A stretch of DNA of 64,000 nt, from NCBI RefSeq assembly GCF_028389875.1, contig NC_084676.1, positions 1,240,001-1,304,000 of the forward strand, read 5' to 3'. The DNA is from Rhea pennata (Eukaryota > Chordata > Aves > Rheiformes > Rheidae). The notes under the pieces are model-generated. The model did not search any database. It was not told the origin of the DNA and was given only the letters and a program-made list of their open reading frames with translations. Numbering within the stretch: the first letter of the stretch is position 1; each line of letters opens with the position of its first letter. The translations under genes were made by a program, and so were the position numbers. Shown here piece after piece: positions 36,024 to 47,978 of this stretch.

Positions 36024-37438
36024 TCAGACCTTGCATTTCACAATGTCCTCTAAGGCCTTGGCTACTTCATCCACACTCAGGTTATTAAGCGGCACGCTTC
36101 TCTCCTTGCCAAACTCTGTAGGAGAGACAGAAGGTAAGAGAGAGGGAATAGATGCCTTGTTCCTTTTCAGGGCAGCCAAAGCCCCGATTTAGGTTTGTGA
36201 GGGCTTCAGCCAGTGGCACTGGAGCCACAGCCCTGGCTGCCACCACCCTCCTTTATCACCCAGCACTCTGTAGTGCGCCTTGCCATGCCCAAGTTACCGC
36301 TTCCACATTCCCTTTACACTATGATTCGACCTTTCCCTTAGAAAAGCCAAAGTAGCATGCCAGGCTTGCTTCCCTCTTCTTGTTTACTCTTAAAGCAGCT
36401 GAACAGAGGCTGCAGTGATATCCCCAAAGTAATATGTGGGCTTTCAACACACGCATCCAAATCCTCACAAACACTTCAGTAAAATGCTGCTGAAAGACAC
36501 ACTGCTTCCTCAGCAACTCCTGCCTTGCACCATGTCTTCCTGCAAGTCACAGCAAGACAGAAGAGACACACTGTACTTGGAGGCTGTGCTGGCCCTTCTG
36601 CTAACACTGGGAAATTCACATTTAAAGAGTTGTTGCATCTCATCAAAAGAAAGTTTCTGAATGATCTTTGCCTAGCCCAGATGCCTTTGAGAAGAAACCA
36701 AAGCTTCCTCTGCAGGTGCTTTCCTGCTCCTTCCTGTTTCACTGAGGATACAGGGAAAGCAGAAAGAAAAAGCAGGGTTTGGGGTTTTTTTTTTTTTTTT
36801 TTTGCATGGGCATTTTACGGTGGCGGGAGATGGCAGGCACATGCTGGGAAAGCCCTCGCAGCAAGTGTGTCTGCTCTGTGCCTCCCACCCACTTGATGTG
36901 TCCAGAATGCGCGCAGATAAGAACGCCGCTGACGTGCCCCGGCGTTTGAATCTCACCGGTCAGGGATCACCATTGCCCTGCTTACCGTACCGCGCCCACA
37001 GTTTGGGCTGCACCTCGGAGCACTCGCGAATGAGGATGGGGAAATCCGGGTTTGCCTTCTTCAGCGTCACGTAGTGCTGCTCAATGAAGTCCCTGGGAAC
37101 AGAGGGGGGGTCCTGGCTCGCGGGGCGGCAGGCGCACGGCCGGGCCCCCCCTTTACCCCCCGCCCCCGCGAGCCACCGCGGCAGCACGCCGGCCCCGGGG
37201 AGCCCGCCGGGCCAACGGCAGGGACGGCCGAGGCCGCCCGGCACGCCCCGACAGCACCGAGCGGCGGCGCCGCGCGGCTCGGGCTTCCCGCAGCCATGAC
37301 GCGGGGGCTGCGGCGCCGGCGGCCGCACCTGACGCCGCGGCTGCCCGCGGAGCGCTGGCACAGGTGGACGCGGAGCTCCCGCACGCTCCGGCCCAGGCCG
37401 CCCCCGATACCCCTCACGATCGCCGCTGCCGCCGCCAT
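36024..37438 (-). CDS. NDUFA2: NDUFA2, complex I subunit B8, 102 aa (3 exons)
   Basis: Exons 37438-37329, 37092-36986 and 36115-36024 join in phase (309 bases). The protein runs [20 protein letters not shown], then [19 protein letters not shown], then [40 protein letters not shown] and [20 protein letters not shown], ending CKV. The two cysteines of the thioredoxin-like fold (HLCQRS and LIRECS) are kept. It is an accessory subunit in the matrix arm of mitochondrial NADH dehydrogenase. Intron 2 contains an 18-base T run (about 36786-36803). Human NDUFA2 is 99 aa, and the gene is head-to-head with IK in both species. Confidence 0.95.
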
Positions 37439-37643
37439 CTTCCTCTTGGGCCTGCCCCTGGCGACGGCAGGGGGCGGGGCTTCGGCCCCCGCCAATCGCC
37501 GCGGCCCTGGCTCCGAAGCTGGCCAATGCGCGGGGGGGCGGGGGGAGGCAAGGCCGGGCTGGGGCGGAAGGGCTGGCCGCGGGGTGTGCTGGGAGGGCGA
37601 GGGGGCGCTTCCGGTGCGGAGCTGCTGCGCGGAGCAGGCCGAG
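37439..37643. promoter_or_regulatory. Bidirectional CpG promoter of NDUFA2 and IK
   Basis: Only 205 bases separate the two divergent start codons. The interval holds GC boxes (ggggcgggg near 37471), CCAAT boxes at 37492-37496 and 37523-37527, and an ETS/NRF-2-like 'cttccgg' at 37608-37614 just upstream of IK. This set is typical of shared promoters of nuclear mitochondrial genes. Confidence 0.8.
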
Positions 37644-40600
37644 ATGCCGGAGCGGGACAGTGAGTCGGGGCGGCGGCGGCACCGGGGGGTGGTGGCCGCC
37701 CGTCGAGGGGGCAGGGGGGGGGCAGCGGCGCTGGGCGGGCCCGGCGCGAGCGCTGCCGCCCTCGCAGCAGGGCCGGGGCGGCCGCTCTGAGCGCTGCCTC
37801 TCTCTCTCTCTCTCTCCCCCGCGCCCCAGGCGAGCCGTTCTCCAACCCGCTGGCCCCCGATGGCCACGACGTGGACGACGCGCACTCCTTCCACCAGTGA
37901 GCAACGGCACCCGCGCGCCGGGCGGCTCGCGCGCGCCCGCGGGCCTCGGGGTGGTGGTGCCGGGTCCGGAGGCCGAGGGCGCCCCGTCGAGCACGGCCCG
38001 CAGGCTGCCTCGGCGCTGCCCTGCACCCGCCCGCGTCGTGCCGGGCGCCCTCGGTCTCCGCGGTGCCCGTCCCTCGGGCCGGTCTTTCTCCGGGAGGTGA
38101 GCGTCACTTTTCCCGTGTTTTCTTTGCAGATCCAAGCTGACCAATGAAGACTTCCGAAAGCTTCTCATGACCCCGCGGGCAGCGCCAACATCTGCGCCGC
38201 CGTCCAAATCTCGCCACCATGAGTGAGTAGAGAGCTTTTCGCGTAGCCCGGGTCCGAGCACAGCCTTTGGCCCTTCCGGACTGTTTCTGTATGACTTTCC
38301 CAGCCTGTACTCTGTAGTGGGGCACTTCAGGCAGACTTTGGCTTTGCTTTGTGTTCAGGCCCATACAAACCGTGTACATGTTGTTGGAGTTAATTGGACA
38401 AGTAAGTTGGTCAGAACTGCTAGGCATGGCAGAGTGGATTTTGCATGGTTTTTTAAAATCTATGTGAAGGATTTCAAGAGGCAGCCTTGTTTTTTCATTC
38501 TGTGAAAGCCCTTTGGTATCTCAGTGTCTTGTTGTGCCTGAGTTCCTGTTCTGTCTAGCTGCCTTTGCTGGTGTGAGTCTGTGCAGGTTACAATGCATGT
38601 GGTTTCTCACCCTTTTTCAGGATGCCCCGGGAGTACAATGAAGATGAAGATCCGGCTGCTCGCAGAAGGAAGAAGAAAAGGTAAATGGGGGAAGTAATGC
38701 ATCAAGAGACATCTTCCCATGTCATCTCCTTCCCATGGAAGCAATTCTTCAGCAGCTTGGGCTACCAAGGAGGACCCTAAATGGCCTGGATTATTTAGGG
38801 ACTTTGGAGCAAGAGCAAAGGAGCTGAGTGCTAAAGGCTTAGACTGAGTGACTGTCACTGCTTGTGGGAGTGGATGTGGAAAGATGATAGCAGAGTGGGA
38901 GTAAAGCTTCTCTGCCAGAAGAAGTGGGAGAGAGCTCTGCAGGTGACTGGCAAATCTGGACATTGCTGGAACATCTATACTAGTGAGCATTTCCTTTGGT
39001 GCATATCTGTGTAGCAGGATGGTACTAGGAGTTTTTCCCCTTTTAGAAGGGGCTTAGCTCCTCTCCAGTGAGCCTCTGCAATGGTTTTACCTCGTCTAGT
39101 GTTTTCAAAGCAAATTGTGTCCCTTGCTGCTTTAGCACGTGTTAGGGGAAGGGGTAGGGAGCAGAAAAGGCATGTATGGGGCCTTGGTGGCTGTGTTAGC
39201 TGGCCAAGTGTTATAAGTGTAACCCTGTAATTCTAATGCTGAGCTGTTTCTCCAATCCCAGCTACTATGCAAAGCTGCGCCAGCAGGAGATAGAGCGGGA
39301 GCGGGAGCTGGCTGAGAAGTACAGGGATCGAGCCAAGGAAAGGAGAGATGGTGTCAACAAGGACTACGAGGAAACAGAGCTGATCAGCACAACTGCAAAC
39401 TACAGAGCTGTGGGGCCCACTGCAGAGGCGTACGTGAGCCTGTGGCCAGGCTTTCTTACCTGTCTGCTTCAGGCTGACTCTATCATAATTGGCTCTATTT
39501 TTGTTTTACAGGGATAAGTCAGCTGCAGAGAAGAGGAGGCAGTTGATTCAGGAGTCCAAGTTCTTGGGTGGTGACATGGAGCACACTCACTTGGTGAAGG
39601 GTCTGGATTTTGCGCTGCTGCAGAAGGTGAGCACAGATAGCACATGTTGCTTTGGATAGCGCTTGTCTTAGAGTGTCACTTGTATTCCTCAGTTTTCTCC
39701 TCTTTTCCTCTAATGGCAGAGGGTAGGGAGAAGGTAACAGTCACTGCTCTTACAGACTCCTCCATCCAGTCTTGTCAGTGTGTTCCAGGAATAGCTTGCT
39801 CTTATGGGGAGCGATTTAAGAGGGGCTGAGGATCTGGTGGAGGAACTCTTGCTGGTTCAGATGGACAGCTGTGTCATGGATTGGTCTGTAACATACGGAT
39901 TTGCGTTGTGGCCAGGTACGAGCTGAGATTGCCAGCAAAGAGAAGGAAGAGGAGGAGATGATGGAGAAGCCCCAAAAGGAAACCAAGTAAGTAGTTAAGG
40001 ATGCTCTGCTCCTGAGTGCAGCAGCCCCCCCTGGAGGAAGAGGATGAAGCATACAAACACTTACTGTAATGCTTCTATTCCGTTTCAGGAAAGATGAAGA
40101 TCCTGAAAACAAAATTGAATTCAAGACTCGGTTGGGTAAGACTGTCTGCATGTGGCTACTCACCACCTTACATGGGTTCTGTCATGAAGGGTAGGAGAAG
40201 TCTTGAAGGGTGAATGGAAAAATGAAAGTCTTAATTTGTTGGACGGGAGGGTCTGGCAAACAAGAACATCTCCATTGACTAGAAACTCTGATTTTGAGGG
40301 CTGGAGGAAGCAGCCTAGCAGGTGATTATGAGATCTCTGATCAGCTCCAGGTGCCTCAGCATGGCACTGTCCATTGCTCTTTCAAGAGCAGCTCTCCCAC
40401 ATGTTTCCTTCTGCTCAGGGCGGAACGTCTACCGCATTCTGTTCAAGAGCAAAGCCTATGAACGGAACGAGCTGTTCCTGCCGGGGAGGATGGCCTACGT
40501 GGTGGATCTGGATGACGAGTATGCCGACACTGATATCCCAACCACGCTGATCCGGAGCAAGGCTGACTGCCCCACTATGGAGGTACCCAGCTAGCATCCC

Positions 40601-43600
40601 GGTTTTTTAACTACTTTGGTTTGACCCGGCCAGGGCAGGGCCTGGCAAGAGGGGCTGCCTGGCTAGAGAATCAGCTGCTTCCTTGGGGATTTCCCTTTCA
40701 GGCGCAAACTACGCTGACCACAAATGATATTGTCATCAGCAAATTGACACAGATCCTCTCCTATCTCAGGCAAGGGACCCGCAACAAGAAGCTCAAGAAG
40801 AAAGACAAAGGTAAGACAGTTGGCTTAAGTGAGCCAATAACAGGACTTTTTGCTTGAAGCACACCTTGAAAGAATGAGGTGTATTTTGTTGGTGTCATAC
40901 GTCCCTGTGCCATGAGGTGGTGGACTTGGAGGATGGCAACTCCCTATAGTTCTGGGTCATGAAGGTGGGCCGTTCTGTGCCAGGACTACAAGGGATGGGG
41001 ACAGGCTGTTGGGAACTTAGAGCTGCAAGAGTTGCAGCTGCTCTATCCTCTGTGATTAAGTCAAATTTCCTTAGGGAAATGCTCCTTGTCAGGGAGGGGC
41101 ATGGTAGCTTACTGAAGGGGATATGATGTGGGAACCTCAGAGGAACTTGGGAGGACATCCTCTAGGCCTGCTGTTGTAGGGACTTGGGAACCAGGGTGGA
41201 AACAGGGAAGTTGTATGGGTGGGGTGAAGGATGACCTGCCTCTGACTGCTGCTGTGTATTTGCAGGGAAGCTGGATGAGAAGAAACCCCCTGAAGCTGAT
41301 ATGAAGTAAGTGGGCCCCACTAGGATTGTTAGGTCATAGCTTTCTGCTCTTTGGAATGTCTCTCTGGATTGGGAGAGGGCCGTGTTTACGTCATCTGGAG
41401 CAAGGTGCCTCTTTGCATGTCATTTCTTTGAGTTGTTTTTAGGACAAGGAAGCCCAGGCTGAGGGCAAGCCCTGGTTTTAGTTCAGATTTGAGGTATGAA
41501 AGGGCTTTGTGTTGTCCTGGTCCACAGGAAGTAAGTCCAGGCAATAGGAGAGAGCAGAGATGCAGTGATAACTCGGATAGATATGGAAGCCAGTGGGCAT
41601 CCTTAACTCTCTGCTAGTGCTGCGTGCTGCTTCTTTAAGTTCCAGTTCAAGGGGAGGTGGTTGTGGCCTCTCCTGTTGCACCATTCATAACTGGAGGCTC
41701 TTTTCCACTTCCAGTATTTTTGAAGACATTGGGGATTACGTACCCTCCACCGCAAAGATTCCGCGAGAGAAGGAGCGGGAAAGGTACCGTGAGAGAGAGC
41801 GCGACAGAGACCGGGAACGGGACAGGGAGCGCGAGAGGGACCGGGAGCGTGACCGTGAGAGGGAGCGGGAGGAGGAGAAGAAAAGACACAGCTACTTTGA
41901 GAAGCCTAAAGCTGATGATGAGGTGAGTCCCTGCTTATGAAGTATGGTCTTCCTCCACCTGATCTCTGCCTTTTGGGAACCACAGCTGCGGGGTTAGTGT
42001 GGTTACTCTGGTGGCTTTGGGTATCTCCCTGGTCATGTCATCATGTGTACCTATGTTCAGCTCCTACTGAGCTCTGTCTCACAGCCAGGGGCTGGTGTGG
42101 ACCTGGGCAATTGTTGTCTTCTTCAGTGGTAAGGCAGGACTGGAGCAAGCTGATGACCCTTATGGCTTGGTCCTGTATGCATTCACTTGCCACAGACAGT
42201 CTAAGGTGGAGCTGCATGTCCTGCAGCACTGTCATTTGCCTGTTTTGAGCTGTCCTAGGTAACACTGTATCTCTTCCTTTTCTTTCCAGCCCGCAGACAT
42301 GGACAAAGGTGAGTCAAGTCATGTGCAGGCTGTAGAACAGCTGCTTAGTTCCCTCTCTCTAACTGCATGAGCTCTCTGTGCTCCCGCAGGGTGCTATGAC
42401 AGGGGGAACTGCCTGCCCTGAGGGATGGGGATTGGAGTGAAGAGCTTTTTGCCTCCAGGCTGGTGCATGCCAGCCCTGCCTGAGTGTGCATGCAGATGTT
42501 TTCCTGGCAGTGGACCAGCTCAACAGGCTGTATGCTGGCAGTAAACTAAGGAGTTTCAGGGTCTCCTGGGATTAGCCTTGCAAAAACTGCCCCTCACTAG
42601 TCCTGTTCTGTCATCAGATTGGAGTTTGTTGCTCCTCAATTTTTCTCCCAGCTCCTCCTCTTCTACCTTGTATGGAGAAAAGCAACTGTCCTGCTGCCTG
42701 TTGTCCCATCCTAGGACTGTCCATCTCAAATACCTTGCACAGGCTGCCCTTGGCTGCCACAGGAGGCTGTATGAATTGGTCATGCAGAAGGGGGCTCATG
42801 TCAGCCCTACATGTTTATCAAGAGGAGCTGTTCCCCCACCAAAACTCAGTCTGCTGCTCTCTCTATCCCAGGACCTGGCTCAGCCAAGGAGCTCATCAAA
42901 TCTATCAATGAGAAGTTTGCTGGAGCTGCTGGTTGGGAGGGAACAGAGACATATCCTTTACCATCCGTGCCAGCCTGGTTGACTACAGGGCTGGGCTTCC
43001 TTGGAGAGCAAGTCTTGCATGAGCATACTTGCGTGGCTGCCCTTTCTTAATGCAGTAGGGCTCCTTTTGCTGTAGTGGAGAAATGTCACCCAAACCTTGC
43101 TACATGTTGTACACTACATACAAGTCTTGCAGCCTCTAAATTGCTTGTTGTGGGGCAAGCAGATGCCTGGGGAGTGGGGGGACAGAGGGAGGTGGAAGAG
43201 AATTGCTCTTTGCCTGGCTGTGCTCAGCCCTTTGCTATGGGGCTACGTGGTGTTGCTGTGCTGTTGCTTTCCTTTACCAATGTCACATTGAAGAAGCCAG
43301 AAGACAAGAAGCAGCTGGGCGACTTCTTTGGCATGTCGAACAGCTACGCTGAGTGCTACCCTGCCACGTAAGTGAGCCCCAGGAGGCTGTGAGGTGGGAG
43401 TGGGAGGCACTGAGGGGGCTAGTTTTCTCTAGCAGCAAGAGCTGGCACAGCAGCCCCACTGTCCCTTGCTGTCTCTGGAGGCCTTGTCACCCCATGCAAC
43501 TGGTTAGTAAAATACTCCCTGCATTCAGATAGAGATGACTTTTCTTTCTTAGCAGGTCTCTGCTACATCTACCTGGGGCCTGCTGCCCCCACCCAGTCCT

Positions 43601-46291
43601 GTCCCAGTCCTCTTGCAGGGAGAGATGAAGGGGGCTTGGAGTTGGCTGTGTGCCCTGGTAAAGGATGCCCTCATTAAGCTTGGGCTGCAGAGCAGTCAGT
43701 CAGCATAAGAGCAGCTTTCAGCCTGTAGAGTTATCTTAGGAGTATGTGCCATTTGACCTTGGATGCCCTTGTGATCCAGGTTTACCTTTATAGCTTGCAA
43801 GTGGAGTAACTTCCCTCTGGTCTGGGAATTAAGCGTGTTTGACCTGGGGTTGTGAGAGATGGCTCGCGCCGGCTTGCTGCCTTATGAGCTTTGTAGCTAG
43901 GTCATGAGGTCCTCATTTGTGTCCCAAGGACCCTTCTTCCAGCACTTTTCTTATTTTTCTTTTGCAGAATGGATGATATGGCTGTGGATAGCGATGAAGA
44001 GGTGGACTACAGCAAAATGGATCAGGTATGCCCTTACAAACTTTTAGGACCAGGTAGTTATCTAAGCATCAGTACAGGCTCAGAGGAGCCCGCAGGAGGG
44101 GAATGTGCTTGTGCAGGTGGGTTGGATGCTCTGGACCTGGATGTCGAATGTGTTTCGAGGCTTGCTGAAGCGCTGTGTGCCTGGGTCTGTGAAGGAGCTA
44201 TTGTCCTAGGGAGCAAATATGCGCTGCTTTCTGACAATTAACGGAGAAGCTCTTGGGATGTGAGCTAGTCTGTCTCGACTCCCTGTTCCACAACATCTAC
44301 CATTTGGAGTTCCTCGGGGAAGGGATCTCAGAGCCAAATCTAGGCTTGCTGCTAGAGTTCAATGCTGCTGCATTGAACGTTAAGCTGACAGGAGGTTGAG
44401 ATCTTACCTGAGCCCATAGGCTGCATAAGAATTACTGGGGAGCAGGACTGAATTTCTCTCTCTTTTTTTGCTGCAGGGTAACAAGAAGGGGCCCCTAGGC
44501 CGCTGGGACTTCGACACGCAGGAGGAGTACAGTGAATACATGAACAACAAAGAGGCTCTGCCCAAGTGAGTGCAGCAGTTGTGAAGGGCTGGATGCAGCT
44601 GGAGGAGGGTTCTGAGTGGGGACAGTAACACTGGCCAAAGCTATGCTTTGGAGAAGCTTAAATCAAGAAGGAGATGGATCCTTTGAAGGGGGGGGACTAG
44701 AAAAAGATCCCCAAAGTCTGGTGCCTGGTGGCTTGTGTTTGCTCTTAGTATCTCCCTTTGGGACTTCAGCTCAGAGAGATCCATGCTGCTTTCAGGGATC
44801 CAATACAGCCCTCTGGAGAATAGACTTGTAACTGGAGCAGATCTAAGTGTCCATTTTCACTGTCAGCCTAGTGCATCTGCTCTGAGTACTGTGCTCTCTA
44901 TCCTATTCCTTCCCCAGAGCGGCATTCCAGTATGGAATCAAGATGTCCGAGGGACGCAAAACCCGTCGCTTCAAGGAGACAAATGACAAGGCAGAGCTGG
45001 ACCGACAGTGGAAGAAGATCAGTGCGGTAAGTGCCTTGAGCTGGGGTGCTGTCTGCCTGGGCCACGGACTGTTAGCATATCTTGGGATCAGGAGAGTTCC
45101 CGCACCAGCTCTGCACTCACTGACACCTTTCTTTGGTCCAGCCTATCATTGCAGCCAGGCATTGCTGATGTGCAGCAGGTCTGGCTCCCTCCAGAGCTGG
45201 ATCTGCTCTGTACCAGATCATCAGCCAGACCCAGGTACCTGAGGCTTCAGGAACTGGGAGGTATCCAGAGGCTCAGATTCTCCTTTTGCAGCTCTTTCAC
45301 TTTGAGCAGCCCTGATCCAAGTAGCCTTGCTCAGGGCCTTCAGAGCTCTGCAGCAGATGAATGTTTTCAAAGCTGACAGCTCTGAGCTGTCTGAATGGGC
45401 TTGGAGGGCCCAGGTGTGTTACTAGTCCCTTGTTCCCCAGCTGGTGGTGCTGGGAGCTCTGGGAGGAGGGTATCATGACAGGACGAGCTGGCCATGAACA
45501 GCATGATTGGGTAGGAGAAAGCAAGAACAGAAACTAAGAAAACATGGCTTATCCTTGCTGGCCCAGAGGGAACAAAGAAGGAACAGGGCAAGCTTTTCTA
45601 GGCTTTGGGCAGCTCGTGGCACAGCCTCCCCTTACCTCAGCTGGCTTCAGCCCTCTGCTAAAAGACCAGAGCTCCACCCTGCCTTTCCCTTGTAGGAGGG
45701 AGTTGACCTTGTGTGGTTGCAGGCAGCCATCTACCCTCAGGGTAACAGAAGCTTGTGTTTTCTTTGCAGATCATCGAGAAGAGAAAGAAACTGGAGGCTG
45801 ATGGGTTAGTATAATTGCCTCTGCTGTTAGTTCAGTAGCTGGGCAGCTCTGAGGCCTGCATCCTTCAGTGTGAAGAACATGGCCGCCTCCTGCCAGCTCT
45901 CCCTGGGGCTGGAATGGGCAAGGACTCCCGATCTCCCTGCCAGCTCTCATCAGTGGGCCTGGAGAGACAGTGGAGAACATTCAGCCTCTCCAGAGTGTTT
46001 CTGCAGTGCTTGCAGGGCACCTCTGTCCCTGGCTGTGGGTGGGTGCTGAGCAGCCCTAACAGCTGAGGGCCCTGCTTGGACTCTTCCTTGACGAGGCAGT
46101 CAGCTGAGCACGGTCTAGCTGGGTGCACCAAGGAACTGCTGAGTCCCAGCACTCTGCTGTGAGGTGAAACCCTTGGCCCCAGGGCTGAGTTCTGGGTGGG
46201 AGGAGGCTTGAGTTGTTTGCTCTGCATTCTTCTCTCCAGCATCACTCCCATATCTCATTTCAGGGTTGAGGTGAAAAGGCCTAAGTACTGA
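37644..46291 (+). CDS. IK: IK (RED), spliceosomal protein, 551 aa (20 exons)
   Basis: Exons 37644-37659, 37830-37896, 38130-38222, 38621-38680, 39262-39429, 39512-39626, 39916-39986, 40089-40135, 40419-40582, 40702-40810, 41266-41305, 41715-41922, 42290-42308, 42872-42950, 43287-43367, 43968-44025, 44477-44565, 44918-45026, 45770-45804 and 46264-46291 sum to 1656 bases in phase. The protein starts [19 protein letters not shown] and ends [14 protein letters not shown]. It keeps the conserved N-terminal RED block ([49 protein letters not shown]) and the C-terminal block ([20 protein letters not shown]). The RE/RD/ER dipeptide tract that names RED lies at about residues 330-370. RED works with SMU1 in the spliceosomal B complex. 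The human protein is 557 aa. The intron 42951-43286 is AT-AC. Confidence 0.95.
42951..43286 (+). other. IK: AT-AC (U12-type) intron in IK
   Basis: The intron begins ATATCCTTT, the U12 donor consensus, and ends with 'tttcctttaccaatgtcac'. TTCCTTTAC is a near-perfect U12 branch site whose A is at 43276, ten bases from the AC. Splicing here gives [14 protein letters not shown], the vertebrate IK sequence (human [14 protein letters not shown]). There is no GT donor that restores that protein. Confidence 0.9.
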
Positions 46292-46525
46292 TGCCCTGGC
46301 TGCATTCCCATGTCTCATCCTCCAGCTCCTGGAGCCCCTGCCCACTGGATGCTGTGTTCCTAGAGCTCATTGACATGCTCCCTTGGCCTCTGAGCAATCT
46401 TCTCTCTGCTCCAGGCTGGGGTGATGTGTGCTACCTGATGTTGTGCTGTCTGGCTGTGCTCCAAGGCTCTCCCTACTCTGGAGCCAGCTGTGCAGCCTGT
46501 GATTTGTTGTAACCCTTGTAGCTGC

Positions 46526-46531
46526 AATAAA
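46526..46531 (+). terminator. IK: Poly(A) signal (AATAAA) of IK
   Basis: 'gctgcaataaaattgc' lies 235 bases after the stop codon and is followed by a GT-rich stretch (gagtgtgtgtctgtgtg), a good downstream element. Confidence 0.85.
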
Positions 46532-46559
46532 ATTGCACTAACTTTGAGGGAGTGTGTGT

Positions 46560-47882
46560 CTGTGTGAACTGAGAGCAGCATGAGCTCCTTCCCTCATACA
46601 GGGGGTCTGTCCACCCCTAGTAGTGACCATCCATTTGGGGCTTCAGCCTGGTTCTGCTACCCTTGGCATGGCAAAGCCACCTCCACTCCCTTGTCCCAGA
46701 TAAGAACATCTTGCATGGGAGCTGCCTAGGGCACAGATGAGCCCTGTCCAGCAAATAGAGCGGGGGCAGAGGCCGGAGCGTTCCAGAAGTTGGAACCTGA
46801 AATGAATTGCAGTTAAGCTTTTAACAGTAATGCTGCTGTACCTGCAGAGAAGTTGGTAACAAGTTAGGAAGGAATTACATCTTTCTCTTACCCCAATCTA
46901 TGAAGTGTGGATTTTCAGGGCACTACTACCTGGCTGTGAGAACCTGCAACTAGTAAAGATTAGAGTATGTTTAGGCTATCTTAGTACCTGGAGAAACAGT
47001 AAATGCTATTCTAATGGTGTTTTGGGGCTGGAGAAAATTAGCTGCTGAGCCTACTGGAGGAAATGACACAGCTGTCAGGAGTGTATCAGGCACCTATGTC
47101 TTGATGCTTGGGAAAGAAATTGGATGCTAGTTTGAGGGACTTCATCGTTCATCATGGAGGAGTCATACTCCTTCCTGTGTGTAAAATTTGTCCAAGCTGC
47201 CAAAATGGCTGGTGGTGGGACTGAACCTAGCATGGGAGCAGCAACCCTCCCTGAGCTCTACAGCCCCAGCCTCAGAGCTGGTCTCTGCTGCCCAGTGCTG
47301 TGGCTCGATGTGCAAGGAGCCTCTGTCACTGTCTCAGAGGCAGGTAGGGTGCTGGGGCTCGGGGTGACACTTTGCTGTGCAGCCCGGCCGGGGGACTAGC
47401 TGCGTGGTGCATGTGATGGGGCTGGTATAGCAGAGAGCCTGGGGATGTGGCCACCACGGGGCAAAGCTCATCACTGCAGTGTGCAGCCTGCAAAGAGCTG
47501 GAAATGCCCATAAGGGCAAGTGTAGAGATGTTGCTGACTGCTTTTGGGGGTGTGGATGAGGTGCTGAGCAGCACCTTTGGGTGCTATGTGCTTCTTGCAG
47601 CTAAGCCTTTGAGAGGGGTTGAGCTCCCACCTGGACACAGGTTACCACCAGGCCCTGGCTGCTTTCTTCTGGCACACAGGACTCTCACGGGAGGGGCAGA
47701 AGAGGCCACGGCCAGGGTATTTCTAGAGTCAGATGGCACAAAGAAAGGTGCTGCCAAGGGCTCCTACCGGCTTCCTGAGCGGCACAGCAGGAGCCTAGTG
47801 TGCAAATGAGTAATTAAAAAAGAGAATATGTTACAAAGCCAGGTACATTAACAAACTAAAAGATAATGGACTGGCGTCCGAC
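46560..47882. other. Intergenic interval between IK and the vault RNA gene
   Basis: I see no gene in this stretch. Frames up to 120 codons occur but lack motifs and splice logic. Confidence 0.5.
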
Positions 47883-47978
47883 AAAAGGGCCAGGGGTGCC
47901 CGCGGGAATCGAACCCCAAACGGGGCGAAACTGAGCACAACTCAATTTGCCGAAGTAACCGCTGGGCTATAGCCGGCC
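47883..47978 (-). ncRNA. Vault RNA gene (pol III, about 96 nt)
   Basis: Minus-strand sequence starts GGCCGGCTATAGCCCAGCGG, continues TTACTTCGGCA, and ends CCCGCGGGCACCCCTGGCCC followed by TTTT (47883-47886). Human VTRNA1-1 has GGCUGGCUUUAGCUCAGCGG UUACUUCGACA at the start and CCCGCGGGCGCUCUCCAGUCC UUUU at the end, so both arms match nearly base for base while the middle differs, as is usual among vault RNAs. The A box TAGCCCAGCGG (47959-47969) and a perfect B box GGTTCGATTCC (47905-47915) are present, and the ends pair as a terminal stem (GGCC with GGCC). Vault RNAs ride in the MVP vault particle and also exist free, with roles in autophagy and small-RNA production in mammals. In human they sit in the same syntenic block, near ZMAT2. 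A tRNA is excluded by the absence of an anticodon arm. Confidence 0.92.

Noticed and set aside
36960-38261. 433-codon minus frame over the NDUFA2/IK promoter
   Set aside because: Its last part is NDUFA2 exon 2 read through; the rest is CpG-island sequence of proline, arginine and alanine with no domain, crossing IK exons in antisense.
42951-43296. GT-AG alternative for the IK AT-AC intron (donor at 42969, acceptor after 'attgaag')
   Set aside because: It keeps frame but inserts YPLPS in place of the conserved LK residues, and lacks consensus strength; the U12 signals are far better.
47883-47978. Reading the vault RNA gene as a tRNA or tRNA-SINE
   Set aside because: A and B boxes are present, but there is no anticodon arm or acceptor stem of tRNA type; the end sequences instead match vault RNA.
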